Shown: positions 1-11,730, counted from the stretch's first letter. The stretch: DNA of 64,000 bases from Cardiocondyla obscurior (GCF_019399895.1 NC_091870.1:4832001-4896000), one strand, 5' to 3'. The notes: generated by a model from the letters alone, not told the origin. Translations and numbers: made by a program.

Positions 1-946
1 AAAAAATTTTTTTTTTGTTTTTTGTTACTTTAAATTTTAATTATGTGTTTTAATATTTTAGTGGATCTGTACTGTGTCGAGTGTACGCGAGTACGCCTGG
101 ATGTGCTTGGTGCGATCAAGAAACAACGAGAAATTCCTTGGTCGCCCAACACGTATAATTCACGCGGCTAGCGCGTGTACATTTTCGGTCGGTTCGGGTC
201 CCTTGAGCCCGTCGCGAGTCAGTCGCTTTTCGAACTCTGTCGTGAAACATTCTAACAGTGAGCCTCGTTGTTTTCAGTATTGAACAACTCCGACTCCATC
301 GAGCTCGTTTAAATCATTTTTCTTTTGTTTAAGTATCGGAACGGATCGTGTACGCGATTGCCGAGCCGCCTCGCGTTCACCGTCGCGCCAAGATCTCCAT
401 TTCGCGGAGGTTTCATGCTTAGAAATCTCGCAAGATTTCCGTCGGGTCGATCCGCGGCGCATTATCGGCTAAATCAAGATCTCCGATCGTAGTAATTACT
501 TTTGCCGTTCCGAATCAACTTGTAAATAATCAAATCATTAAATAGTGTTTTTCTTTTATTGGTTTTAGAAAAAACTGCATTATATTTTTTTTTATTTCCT
601 GCCGCGGACTATTTTCTACATTACGCGACACCCTCGTCAGGGAAGTCCTGGCATTCAGGCGACGCGAGCGTGATCGCGCGCCGCGTACCGTCGCGCACAT
701 CGAGTGTTCTGCTCCTTATGAGCCGGAAAACTGCGTTCTATGCGCTTCCAGGAGCGCCTTGAGATCCCGTAGAATGCTCTGGCGGCGAACCGAGCCGAAA
801 CTTAAGATACAGACCAGTCGGGATTTGGAGTCCCGTCGTGTAGAGGTTGTTCCTGACGAGTTCGTCGGTAAGTTTTTACATTTTTTTTTTTTTGTTGAGC
901 TTTTGCTTGCTTAATTATTTTTATTCTTATATATATATATATATAT
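1..946. other. Unassigned flank, no gene recognised
   Basis: This stretch holds several short open frames (for example 74-283 and 559-762 on the plus strand), none with a recognisable domain. A possible splice acceptor (TTTTAG near 60) and a possible donor (GGTAAGTTTT near 869) would bracket an exon-like block of mixed composition, but no single frame is open across it. A T-rich tract opens the window and a TA microsatellite lies at about 930-946. It may be untranslated or retroelement leader sequence; nothing firmer can be said. Confidence 0.3.
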
Positions 947-2384
947 TGTCACGTTATGCTCTCTCGTCTGAGAGAGAGAGTGTCGCGAACAAAAAGGAAT
1001 GACTGTGCGCGGACGGAAAATCCGCGCACCCTCGTGACACGAGGGGTAGGAAGGGAGGAGGGGTCGTGGCTCCTCCGCTGTATCCCGGCGCGGGACGGCG
1101 TAATCCGGTTACCAACGAATTTCGGGGCGCCAGTCACGGGCCCAGCCGTGCCGATTCGATTCACAGAGGTTATCTCCTCTTAATTATCTCCGATACACTC
1201 CAACGGCCGTCGCGCGCGGGGGCTAGCTCATCCGAACGGAAAGGGGCGGGGTGTCACAGACGGAATTTATCGGACCGGCGGAAACGACAGCACCAAAAGG
1301 ATAAATGCGCGAACAGGGCGATTATAATTTTCAGTCCGTTTATTAATATTCAACGGGACGAGACAAATATGCCGAATAACAAAAAAAATAACAAAATAAT
1401 CTTAATCGTAAGCGGGCTTGATCTTCGCGCGATCACCTAGATCTCAGCTTTCGTCTTGGCTTCCTATTAGATCGCCATACGCATTTTCCTCGGATCTCGT
1501 TCTCCAGTACTTCTCGCGCCGGCCCTGAATGTTGAGGTGCCGGCCACGCGCCTCCCGTACACGCGGTGTGCTTTCGCGAGACCCAACGGTACACAAGACG
1601 TCACCCGTCAGATCGCCCGTCGTTAACGAAATCGCGGTAGCTCTTTCCCGGCCTCGGCCGCTGCCGAGGGCTCTCCGTGCGAACACGACGTACAAACGCT
1701 TTACGACCGATGGAATCACATAGCCCGACTAAACGGCCCTGGTGTTTCTCACGGGGTCCGACCACAGGACCTTAGACGCCCGTCGACGGCCACTCACTAA
1801 CGCTACGCCCTTGTCTCTCGACAAAATCCCCCGAAAACAACAAAAAGGAACTACCGGGCCCGTGTGCCCGCTCTACGTGGCCGGGTATCGTCCAAAGCCG
1901 TGTCGGTCTCCCCGAGAGACAGGGGGGTACAATATAATACTTCCGCAGTGCGGGTGGAAGATCTCACCGAATACACGTCCGGCCTTCGGATCGTCCTCAC
2001 TCTTTCGCACTCTCTCTCTTGCTCTCGCTCGTATCTCCCACGCTCACTCCGTCTCGCTTCCACTCAATCGCTCTGGTCGCACTCGCTCTCGCCCCAGCTA
2101 CTGCCCGTCGTGTTCGCCGGTCTACACGGAAGAGAGCGAGGACCGCGCGAATTTTCGGCACGAGGCCCGGCGCGTCCCCACTCCCGTGCCTCGCGGATTT
2201 TTCCGCGCTACGTTACCGATTTCTCGCGGAAGCCGCGGCCCTTACGGCGCCCTTGCAATACCAGCCGGTTGGCGCGGGTTTCGGATAAGCCGTTATCGCA
2301 ACAATTCCCCCCGCAGGTAGTTCTCGGCGCTTTTGTGACGGCCGCGGGGAGCTGCAACGAAGCAGCGAGAGCCGCCACGTCACA
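947..2384. mobile_element. Candidate long solo LTR (about 1.4 kb)
   Basis: The block is GC-rich and sharply bounded. It starts TGTCACGT after a TA repeat and ends ACGTCACA, which is a near-perfect terminal inverted repeat of the TG...CA kind found on LTRs. An AT-rich motif (CAATATAAT, near 1929) could be a core promoter. The left flank ends ATAT and the right flank begins ATA, after which a palindromic element has inserted, so a 4-bp duplication cannot be verified. The open frames here (such as 1742-2320) show no domain and look like chance frames in GC-rich DNA. It could also be an unrelated GC-rich repeat. Confidence 0.3.
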
Positions 2385-2387
2385 ATA

Positions 2388-2825
2388 CAGGGTGTCCGAA
2401 ATATGATGTCCAATCTTAAATTTATGGGTAGGGACATAAAAACGGTGACGAAAAGTTCTGAACAATTTTTTAAAATTCTTGATCATTTTCGAGAAAAAAA
2501 TTAAAATACAATACACGTAAATACACGTAAGAGTGATAAGGAAAACACGATTTGAGCGAGTGCGACAGATGACGGCGCGAATACCGCTCGCTTATCGTCA
2601 CGTGCTGACTCCGCCTATTTTGTTTATAATATTCGGGCCGTCGTCTGTCGCACTCGCTCAAATCGTGTCTTCCTTATCACTCTTACGTGTATTTACTTGT
2701 ATTATATTTTAATTTTTTTCTCGAAAATAATCAAGAATTTTGAAAAATTGTTCAGGACTTTTCGTCATCGTTTTTATGTCCCTACCCATAAATTTAAGAT
2801 TGGACATCATATTTCGGACACCCTG
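2388..2825. mobile_element. Palindromic MITE-like element A
   Basis: This is a roughly 440-bp inverted repeat with arms of about 190 bp. The outer ends read CAGGGTGTCCGAAATAT on both strands, the arms share an 18-25 bp block near the centre (the GAGTGCGACAGA region), and the loop is a short unrelated spacer. TA dinucleotides flank both ends, as expected for Tc1/mariner-type insertion. It has no coding capacity. The short open frames in the arms (for example 2208-2516 and 2697-2936) are mirror images of one another and are not genes. Confidence 0.7.
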
Positions 2826-2831
2826 TATATA

Positions 2832-3182
2832 CAGGGTGTCCGAAATATTATTAGCAATATTAAAACTGTGGGTAGAAAGTTAGATTTGGAGACGAAAAGT
2901 CCTTTACGAATTTGTAAAATTCGTAACCATTATTGAAAAAAAAATTAATTTGTCTAGCGCAAGAGCGACAAGGAAACTGCGCGTGAATGAGCGCGACAGG
3001 CGAATGGTTAGGAATGGCGCCGTCGCCTGTCGCGCTCACTCACACGTGGCTTCCTTGTCGCTCTTGCGCTAGACAAATTAATTTTTTTCACGAATTTTAC
3101 AAATTCGTAAAGGACTTTTCGTCTCCAAATCTAACTTTCTACCCACAGTTTTAATATTGCTAATAATATTTCGGACACCCTG
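2832..3182. mobile_element. Palindromic MITE-like element B
   Basis: A second palindrome of about 350 bp has the same CAGGGTGTCCGAAATAT ends as element A but different arm sequence. It is separated from element A by only TATATA. The inner arms carry a block (CTAGCGCAAGAGCGACAAGG) present in both orientations and a short central spacer. TA flanks both sides. The near-perfect arms suggest strong folding as single-stranded DNA or RNA. There is no coding capacity. Confidence 0.7.
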
Positions 3183-3188
3183 TATATA

Positions 3189-3475
3189 CAGGGTGTCTCA
3201 GCCCATGTGTAAAATCCTATACAGATAGGTAGGTCTTAGAGAGATAAATAAAAAAGTTATTTAACATTTTGTAAAATTCTCAATTGTTATTGAAAAAAAA
3301 ATTAATTTGTCTAGCGCAAGAGCGACAAGGAAGCTGCGGGCAAGTGAGCGCGACAGGCGATTGGCGCCGTCGCCTGTCGCGCTCACTCACACGTGGCTTC
3401 CTTGTCGCTCTTGCGCTAGACAAATTAATTTTTTTTTCAATAATGGTTACGAATTTTACAAATTCGTAAAGGATG
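3189..3475. mobile_element. Palindromic MITE-like element C, truncated or chimeric
   Basis: The element begins CAGGGTGTCTCAGCCC, again after TATATA. The left outer arm differs from element B, but the inner arms share the GCGCAAGAGCGACAAGG block and the right arm resembles the right arm of B. It ends abruptly at about 3475, inside the integrase C-terminal part of the gypsy element that follows. The expected right terminus (CCCTG followed by TA) is missing, so it is either 3'-truncated or a recombinant between two related palindromes. Confidence 0.55.
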
Positions 3476-3505
3476 TAATTTACGTCGCTGTGCTTTTCCG
3501 TAATT

Positions 3506-4536
3506 TTATACGGGCCTATCCATAATGCGTCTAGTTTTTTCACTCTTGGCATGTTCGCGCGCTAGGTGGTTAGTGGCCCGCAATCTCTCTCGTAGTTCTT
3601 GCGCGTAGTCTTCGTATGAGTAGGTAATCTTTGGTGCGGCGGTTAGAGCTGTAGGTATTGTTGCTAGATGTCCGAATACTAACTCGAAGGGGGTGAATCC
3701 TGTGGCTGTGTGTGGCGTAGTGTTGTACGTGAACATTGCGTACGGCAGCCACTCGTCCCAGTCCGTTTGATCTTATTCAATGTAGTGACACAAATATTCG
3801 GCTAGTGTTCGATGCGAACGCTCTAACGCTCCGTTAGTTTCTGGATGGTAGGCCGTTGTTTGAATCTTATGGATTTTTAGTAATTTGCACATATTTTTAA
3901 AGACTTCACTCATGAAGTTTGTACCTTGATCGGAGAGAAGTCGCTCCGGTATTCCGTATTCTAGAACGATTTTAGTCACGAATACTTTCGCGACTGTTAC
4001 TGCTTCTTGATTTGGTACAGGAATTGCTTTACTAAATTTTGTTAGTCGTTCTTGAAAAGTTAATATATATTTATTCCCGTTGTGCGACAAAGGTAGGAGA
4101 CCTACTATGTCCAGGGCACATTTTCGAACGGTTTTTTCGATGTGTCGGTGATTACCAGCGGCATTTTTGTCTTTTTACTTAATTTATTTCGCTGGCAATA
4201 TTCGCACTTCTTAATATAATTCTCCACGTCCTTGCTTAATCCCGGCCAGTCGTGGTGTAATTTGATGCGTTGCAACGTGCGACTGACACCTTGGTGGCCG
4301 CCCGTTGGTATGTCGTGATACTCGCGTAATAAGTTTGTCTTTTCTTCTTCTGTATACTCTCTTCTTTCTTCGCACGTGTTTAACTGACGTTCGCATTCTT
4401 GAGTCGGTGGATTTCTGCTCAGAGCATCGGCGTTGGTATTACTTTTTCCATCTTTATGTACAATTTTATAATCATGTTCTTCGAGTTGTAGTCTCCATCT
4501 AATTAATCTTGATCCGGGGTCGTTAACGTTGAACAA
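3506..4536 (-). pseudogene. gypsy-1 integrase region
   Basis: The translation in two frames (4536-4105, then 4090-3506) shows an integrase. An HHCC-type zinc region comes first (GGHQG and CEYCQRNK, about 4170-4340), then the catalytic core with the second Asp (SDQGTNF, about 3930) and the Glu region (ETNGALERSHRTL, about 3810), then a C-terminal segment (TPFELVFG). The reading frame shifts near 4090-4105, just around the first catalytic Asp. The C-terminal tail is cut by palindromic element C. In life it would join reverse-transcribed DNA to the host chromosome; this copy cannot. Confidence 0.8.
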
Positions 4537-5913
4537 TCACGTTAAAGGCTTATGATCTGTTACGATCGTGAATGATGTACCGAAAACGTACGGTCTGAAA
4601 AGTTTTACGGTCCAGACGATTGCCAATAATTCTTTTTCCGTGGTGCTATAATTTCTTTCCGCTTTATTTAATATACGGCTTGCGAACGCGATCGGGTGAT
4701 TTTTGCCTATTTCGCCTTGTGAAATTATCGCTCCTATGGCGTAATTTGACGCGTTCGTCGTGATAATGAACGGTTGTGTAAAGTCCAGATAACTTAACAC
4801 TGGTGCTGTCGTAAGCTTTTTTTTTAATAATTCGAACGCGTTTTGCTGCTCGATATTCCATTTGAATTTTTCGTCTTTTTTTGTAAATGCCGATAACGGT
4901 CTTGCAATTTTAGAAAAATTTTCAATAAATTTGCGATAATAACCGGCCAGCCCTATGAACGACTGTACGTCTTTTACTTTTTTGGGGATTGGAAAATTTT
5001 TTACGGCGGAAATTTTTGACGGGTTAGGTCGGACGCCATCTTTAGTTATTAAATGTTCCAAGTATAGTACCTCTTTGCGTAGGAACTAGCATTTGTCCAG
5101 CTGTAATTTAAGATTATTTTTACGTAATTTCTTAAATACTTCCTCCAATCTTTTATTATGTTCGTCCAACGTAGGCCCGAACACGACGATGTCGTCTAAA
5201 TATACGAGGCATTTGATTCCTTGTAAACCCGATAGCACCGAGTTCATCATCCTCTGGAATGTGGCCGGTGCGTTTTTCAGTCCGAATGGCATACGGTTGA
5301 ATTCGTTGTGGCCTTTGGGCGTAGAAAATGCAGTTTTCGCTCGATGATCTTTATGCATTGGGATCTGATGGTAACCAGACGCTAGATCCAGTGTAGTAAA
5401 ATACTTTACGTTGCCCAATTGGTCAAGGATTTCGTTCATATTTGGAATCGGGAAGGAGTCACCTATAGTAATATCGTTTAACTTCCTGAAATCGACGACG
5501 ATTCGTAATTTTTATTTTCCGGAAGCATTAATTTTCTTGGGTACTACCAGTATCGGTGCATTCCATTGGCTGGAGCTTGGTCGTATAACGTTGTTTTGTA
5601 GCATCTTTTTCACTTGTTCCTTTACTTCCGATTTATGTTTCTCCGGTAATCTGTACGGGCGGCAGTTGATTGGTCGGGCGTTCGCTTCTGTTATGATCTC
5701 GTGCGATACGGAAGTCGTGCAGGATAAATAATCTTCCTCGAGGTAGAAAATGTCGCAAAAATTTTGGCATATTTCGGTTACCTTGTCTTTCTTTTCTTTA
5801 TTTAGATGCGCTACTCGCAGAGGCTTGCGTACGCTTTCCTGTCGCCGCAGCACGTTCTCCATTCGCGACGTGTCGGATATCGCGAGCGTGCTGACCAAGC
5901 ATTCGGATGGCAC
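4537..5913 (-). pseudogene. gypsy-1 reverse transcriptase and RNase H
   Basis: One minus-strand frame from 5913 to 4537 carries gypsy-type reverse transcriptase with the YLDDIVVF active-site motif near 5190, followed by RNase H with the TNASNYAIGA motif near 4750, where the usual catalytic Asp of TDAS reads Asn. In-frame stop codons interrupt it at about 5511, 5085 and 4536, while the frame itself is kept. The stops and the Asn change mark it as inactive. Order and sequence fit Ty3/gypsy, with BEL/Pao excluded by the motif set. Confidence 0.85.
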
Positions 5914-6059
5914 GGCTTCTATCTGTACGAGTGGAGTATTTAATTCTATTGGCTTTTTTGTAATATTTAATACGCTAATTTTGCAAGTATTTTCTTCCGG
6001 TTTTACTAGGCAGCTGCCGATAAAAACTCCGGGTTTTGGTTCCTTTGCGTAGACTATTC

Positions 6060-6596
6060 CTATTTGGTTGTGTGGCTCATAACGGCTTGTACAAAAGTTT
6101 CGCTTTGTGGCGGTAACGTGATTCGCGTGTACGGTTGTAATTTGATCGGCACCTTGTGAATTATTAATTGCCTCTTCTCTACGTCGTATACCGTGAAATG
6201 TGCTTTCAAGAAGTCCATACTTAAGATCCTTTTGTAATTTATGGGGATTGCATCGGGTACGACGTGCATGCTGTGATTGATGTATCGGTCCCGTAGCCGG
6301 ATCGTCAACTTTGCAATTCCTATGGTGTGAAGCTGGTGGCCGGTCACACCAGTTAATGCCGTAGACTACATGTATATTGGGGTGTCTCCTGTTAATTTAC
6401 CGACTTTAATGAGGGTGACGGCGGTCCCGGTGTTGAGTAGGAAAGTATATCTTCCGTCTTGCGATTCCTGCACGTTGAGAGTGACCAAATCGAAGTGTCG
6501 ATTTGCATCTCCCCCGGTCAAATGAGATATCTGATACGCGCTAGCCGCTCGTATTTCCGGGACGTCTGTTTCGTTTTCATCTCGCGCGTTGTTCAC
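6060..6596 (-). pseudogene. gypsy-1 protease region
   Basis: Between gag and reverse transcriptase the minus strand encodes a retropepsin-like segment. The active-site region reads LLNTGTAVTLIK, near 6420, where functional retropepsins have Asp-Thr/Ser-Gly; the Asp is therefore replaced by Asn. The downstream flap-to-end portion is in the same frame, after a break near 6350-6366, with ILSMDFLKAH near 6215 matching the usual end of a gypsy protease. It is degenerate and cannot process a polyprotein. Confidence 0.65.
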
Positions 6597-6629
6597 TGTA
6601 TCGTGACGCGTGTAATTCTCCGCGGTAGT

Positions 6630-8216
6630 TTATGACACCGGAGCCGATCGTGACTGTCGGAAATCCGATCGCCCGTTGTGTCTGTTTGCGGAACGCGATT
6701 CGGTGTTTTGTTTTAATTTTCGACATTCCTCGCAAATATGGCCCAGCTTGTCACAGTACGAACAGTGTTTGGTCGTCGTATGGCATCGCGGGGAATGTTC
6801 CGCGCGGGGCAGGCTGAAACGTTGGGCGAAACGGTTCGATCGGCATTCGAAATCTTGGTGCCCTTGTTTTCCGCATTTTTTGCAAGACGGCACAGGTGGA
6901 CGCCCTGAGGAATACGTAAATTTTCTTTCAATAAATTCGCGGGGGACCATGTCGCTTTGTCTCTTTTCAGCCGTGGCCCCACCTATGAGGCTTCCTGCAG
7001 AGTTGTATAATTGCGGGAATGTACAATAATTGAGATATGCGGAAATAGACCGTTTTGAAAATTCTGCAGGACTTGCTTCTGCAATGAATCCCATATGACC
7101 TGTTTTTGATCAACCGAATAATGGGCGTCTTCGCTGAGTGCGTCGTAAAGCTCGGACGCTAGGTGATCCGCGCGCGTACCAATGGCTTGGGCGCTCTCGC
7201 CCGATTGCTGACGCAGCTGGTTGAATTTCAGCTGGAGGTACGCGGTTTCACGTCGATGCACGTAATTAGCTTCTATTTTTTTATTAATTGCTCGAAATCG
7301 GTGATTCTTTTAGATTCGAATCTTGACAGTGCGCGTTCCGTTAATTTAGTATATAGGATGGCAGCTAGTAACTCGTCTTCTTCTTCGGGGTCGATTTTCT
7401 TTGCTACGTATTCGCAGGCTTTTACAAATTTCTTAACGTTATTTTCGTTTCCGTCGAACGGAGGAATGAAATTTATGGCGTGTTGCAGAATGAGGAAATG
7501 CCGCGGATGATTTAGCGAAAATCGGACATCTTCTCGTCGATTCTTCGTTCTTTGGACAGATATGTCGAGGGATCTATTCGAACGGATGCCGTATTTTTCC
7601 GCGAGTCTCTCATTCTCAATCCGATCTATACGCGTTACCATTAATTGCATAGCATCTAGTAAGGCTCGATAGCCTCGTCCCTCGGTGCCAGGCCTCAAGT
7701 CCGTGTAATCGACGAGGACTGTGCCCGGTTCGAAGTTCCGGGTTCACCCATGGTACCGTCGCAAAAGGTCGGAGGTTCGGTTGGCGTCGCGTTGGTTATG
7801 GGATTTGACGCGTCGGGCGTTACATTGGCGGTTAAATTTGCATCTGTATTATCTCTACTATTCGTCAGGGTATATATCAAATGGTTTCTCTGATTTGCAA
7901 AAAGGTTGCTTTCGAATGACTTAAAAGGGGACGGGTGACTACGCAGGAGAAAGTTCTCGTTTCGGAGAGAACTTGTCGCCTCGTCCCTCGGCCTAACGGG
8001 TAGCGAGACTTCGTTCGAAAATTCGGATTGTTTCTCGTCGCTTGCGCCGCCGTTACCGTAAGCGCGCCTCATCCTATTATGGCAAATTTCTCGTGCTGTT
8101 TCCGCGGATTGCAGGAGGCGTGTAAATATCGGACGCATCGGCTCAGACATTTCCGGATTGTGAAGCCACGCGAGCCGAGACAAAATTTGACGCGTATAAG
8201 TGTCTTCGCCGGACAT
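6630..8216 (-). pseudogene. gypsy-1 gag
   Basis: Gag is spread over at least three frames (8216-7695, 7698-7273, 7261-6983, 7094-6630). The N-terminal part is unrecognised and polar. The middle matches a retrotransposon gag core (FDGNENNVKKFVKACE, about 7470). The C-terminal part holds two CCHC-like zinc knuckles (CKKCGKQGHQDFEC near 6880, CSYCDKLGHICEEC near 6750) that would bind the genomic RNA. The repeated frame changes make a full-length product impossible. Confidence 0.75.
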
Positions 8217-8501
8217 AGACGGATATTTTTACATACAATTTATATTGCGGGTAAATTACATATACTTTGTCGTGTAACTTACACTATCGCAGAGATTAGC
8301 ATATTTTCGCAGGGTAGGCTGTTACTTGCTTTTCCGGTGCCCTTGCTTGGATGCTGCTTCGCCGCGTTGATCGGGCTGCTCGAAGATGGCTTCGGATACC
8401 AGCGGCGGATGAATTTACTCAGTTGCTTCTGTTGCAGACGTTCCACAATTCCGGGTCGTCCAAGAGAGTGGCTGAGGGCGAGCCTGAGTTCCGAAAGGCG
8501 G

Positions 8502-8519
8502 ATCCCACCGTTGCCACCA
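8502..8519 (-). promoter_or_regulatory. gypsy-1 primer-binding site
   Basis: On the minus strand, four bases after the LTR end (ATGTAACA-type terminus followed by AATT), the sequence TGGTGGCAACGGTGGGAT begins with the TGG expected opposite a tRNA CCA end. From memory it is close to the complement of an insect tRNA-Leu 3' end. Its position between LTR and gag supports the call. Confidence 0.6.
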
Positions 8520-8523
8520 AATT

Positions 8524-8950
8524 TGTTACACCGTGGTACGGTGCGATTGTGGGTCCGTTCGCCGGAACGTTCGCCACACCAGAGAGGAGTTGGTTGTGGT
8601 TAAATAAAGTTTTTCTTTCGTAAATACGTTGCACTCTTTATTCTTCCTGTTAATATGATACAGCTGATACGCGTCGCGTTACGTCGGATAAGAATGCCCG
8701 CGACGGCTTCCGAGCCGTCGCTCATATACTCCGCCGAGTTGCAACCTCAGCGAGTTTCGGCCACGGTGGTTGACCGGAGAGGTTCGTCAACTGTACGAGC
8801 TTATTTTAATTATTGCATATAGGTTCATCGCCTTATTTCGACATCGAGCGATAATCCCGAAGTCCTTGCCCGATTGTGAAAGTGCAGGGCGATTTCCGAA
8901 ATGGTTTACAACCAGAGCGCATTCTTCAGAATGCTGCTCAGGTTACAACA
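8524..8950 (-). repeat. gypsy-1 5' LTR
   Basis: This 427-bp LTR starts (minus strand) TGTTGTAACC and ends GGTGTAACA. It shares its ends and overall layout with LTRs at 15589-16111, 16884-17353 and 23576-24108, which suggests one family of related elements. Candidate polyadenylation signals AATAAA lie in the 3' half in minus-strand sense (around 8640). The matching 3' LTR is not in the window. Confidence 0.7.
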
Positions 8951-8965
8951 TTGATGAGGATATGA

Positions 8966-11328
8966 CTATGAGGTAAATAGTACAATCTGTTGCCGAGCAT
9001 GGTATGACAATTCTGCATTTTCAAGTCGACCACCGACCCTGATTAGATTATCACTTCTTAAGAAAGAAATCAGAATTTTTAATTGACTAGATTTGCTAAT
9101 TGAGATGCCTTTGCTCAGCAAATGTAGCTCCGAAGAAAAGCACTCACCCTGGACACTTCTGCATAATATATTTATCGCCTTCGTCATTTCTGCGACAGAC
9201 ACTTGAGAACTGGTGGGTCTAAGCTTCTTTGGTTCAAATGCTCTTAAGCAATAAAATAATATGCGACAGATCTTGCTAAGTTTTGAATATCTCCTGAGCA
9301 AGTTATTCACAACAATGAAATTCTGAACCAAAGATAATAGCGAGATTGGTCGTTGCTCTGGGACGTCGTTCCTAGTAATTTTAACTTTTTCAACAAGCCA
9401 TTCATTTTCTGGTAATTGCAAGTAGTCTAGGCTATGCCACCAAAGTTTTAAATTTTTCAGCTCACTTGGAAAAGCGCCCCTAGAAATGATATCAGCAGGA
9501 TTGTTTGCGGATGCCACGTGGTGCCAGTTTGAACCTTCAGTGAGACGTTGTATTTCTCCTGTTCTATTCGCGACGAAAATCGTTCAACGTCTTAAAGAGA
9601 ACGTGATCCAATGGAGAACTATACTAGAATCTGACCAGAGAAAAATGCGATAATTGAATGAGTCGAGTGATTTTTTAACGCTGTCCATTAGTTGAGAAAG
9701 AATTAAAGCGCCCGACAATTCCAAACGTGGCAGAGACGTTGCCTTAAGTAACGCAACCCTTGACTAGGAACACAAAATATGAGACTTAAACTTTGTCATA
9801 GAAATAGGAACACGGACGTAAATGCATGCACCGAAAGCACGTTGACTCGCGTCGCAAAATCCATGAATTTGTATTTGTTTGTGGCTGACGCAAGGCTTTA
9901 CACAACACGGAATACGAAATTGATTTAAATTAGTTAATTCGGTAGTGAAATGAACCCACTCGGTCTGGATGTTTTGAGGCACTGATTCGTCTCAATTTAT
10001 CTTAGAACTCCACAACGCTTGTAATATTAACGTGGCAACAACAATAATGGGCCCAAGAAGGCCTAGTGGATCAAATAACTTTGATGTTTTAGAAACAATT
10101 AGACGCTTGGTAATGCTAAAAGATGGGTTAGAATAAGTGCAAAAGAACTGAAATGCGTCACCTTCGGTGTTCTAAGCTAATCCAAGAATTCGAACGTCGT
10201 CAGTTTTATTAAAGACAAGCGGTTCCTCAATGATGCATGTAACGCCACTTAACGAATTTCTATAATTTGATCGCCATTTATTTAACTCAAAACAACCTGA
10301 CTTTAGAATCTGGCTGACTTGATTGCGAATTAATATTATGTCCTCTAAAGTGTCTCCTCCAGTAAGGAGATCATCAACGTAAAAATTACGTTTAAAATGA
10401 AACAAACCTACCGGGAATTTCTCTTTGTGTGTGTCAGCAAGGTCTGAGACATCTTGTGGCTAAATATGAAGCAGAGGCCGTTCCATATGTTACCGTGGTC
10501 AGCTCGAATTTTTGTACGTCAGAGTTCGGGCTTTCTCGCCACAAAATTCGTTGGAATCGACATTAAGAAGGATGTATCAACACCTGTTTGTACATCTTGA
10601 CGATATCTCCGGTGATGGCATGTTGATACATTCGGAAGCGGACAAGAATAGAAGCGAACCCTTCCTGAACAACGGGACCTACCAAGAGTATCATTAAGAG
10701 AGACCCCGGTGTCAGTACGAAACGAAGCATCAAAGACAACTCTAATCTTGGAAATTTTGGTTCCTCTTTTAAATACAACATGGTGAGGTAAATAGTAATT
10801 TCGAGCGAGCTTGAAGGAATCCTTGTCGATAAATTTCATGTGACCCAACGATAAGTACTCATTCAGAAACTTACTGTATTGATCCCTTAAAAAAGGATCG
10901 CGAAGAAAACGTCTCTCTAATCCAAATAATCGTTTTACAGCTATCTCCCTAGATTGACCTAGCATCGTAATTATGTCTTCCTTGAATAGAAGTCGTACCA
11001 CATAACGTCCCAAAACGTTTCTCGAAGTAGTATTTTGAAAGTGTCGTTCACACTCCGTTTCCTGTTTAGTATAGTGCAAAGAGTTATTAGATATGTCATC
11101 TGACCGCCAAAATCTTTCAAGTTGTTTGTTTAATTCACTGTTACTTATTAATGCATAAAGTGATTGAAAGGACTGTGAACTACTCCCGAGGTTGATAAGG
11201 CTGCCCGAAAGAATCCACCCTAATCTTGTTTTTAGTAGAGTAGAATGTGCCGAGTTTGCTTTGATTTGACTTATGCAGATAAGATCCCAAAAATTTTTGG
11301 CTGAAACATTGAAGCTAGGATCAGCCAA
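8966..11328 (-). pseudogene. BEL/Pao element 1: reverse transcriptase, RNase H, integrase start
   Basis: The minus strand carries BEL/Pao pol in several frames. The reverse transcriptase N-terminal part is at 11328-10690 (KIRVVFDASFRT near 10740), the active-site region FYVDDLLTGG is near 10380, RNase H follows (IHGFCDASQRAFGACIYVR near 9850), then the linker NPADIISRG near 9500, and the start of the integrase zinc region ends at 8966. A frame change near 10690-10700 and further breaks at 10410-10510, 10000-10170 and 9520-9760 disable it. The integrase stops where the gypsy-1 LTR begins, so the rest of integrase was displaced or lost. Confidence 0.85.
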
Positions 11329-11730
11329 CTAGATGTTAGGCGGAATTTGATAGTCGGTACGTTTCAAAGTAAGGTTAGGAAGATTATTTGTTATTTGATT
11401 TGTTACAATGCAAGTAACGGTCGTTGCATATAAATTTATTCTAGAGAGCAACTTAATTTTGACCGCCTCGTTAGATCGCGTTATTTTTCCACCTATTCCT
11501 GAAATTGATACGTTTACGGAATGCAACGATAAGTTTAATGACTTTAAATATTTGCTAGAAATAAAATTTGGTTGAGAACCAAAATCTAATAAGGCACGGC
11601 CTGGAACTAGCGATCCACATTCACATTCTATTAAAACGACAGCTGTGGAAAGAAACATGCCTTTATTTAAATTAACTGTAACGAGGCCTGTTTTATCTTG
11701 CGGTTTTCGGTGTCGGATTACCGACCTAAT
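11329..11730 (-). pseudogene. BEL/Pao element 1: protease
   Basis: A BEL/Pao retropepsin is recognisable on the minus strand from FLSTAVVLIE (near 11660) through the active-site region ALLDFGSQPNFISSKYL (near 11590) to the C-terminal TLKRTDYQIPP. The active site reads Asp-Phe-Gly-Ser where Asp-Ser-Gly-Ser is usual, so Ser is replaced by Phe. It lies directly upstream of the reverse transcriptase, in the usual family order. Confidence 0.75.

Larger units (their letters stand above)
3476..8950 (-). mobile_element. Decayed Ty3/gypsy LTR retrotransposon (gypsy-1)
   Basis: A minus-strand gypsy element reads, in order, 5' LTR, primer-binding site, gag, protease, reverse transcriptase, RNase H and integrase. 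The 3' end, any env-like ORF and the 3' LTR are missing; the palindromic elements begin where integrase should finish. Reverse transcriptase to the integrase zinc domain stays in one frame with scattered stop codons, a shift near 4090-4105 moves the rest of integrase to another frame, and gag changes frame several times. It is an old, inactive copy. Its 5' LTR abuts a truncated BEL/Pao integrase, which shows it inserted there. Confidence 0.85.

Noticed and set aside
1742..2406. Two overlapping plus-strand frames of 180-192 codons
   Set aside because: Arg/Ser/Pro-rich translations in three frames at once are typical of GC-rich non-coding DNA; no domain was seen.
2208..2936. Pairs of similar short proteins in the palindromic elements
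   Set aside because: They are the two arms of an inverted repeat read on opposite strands.
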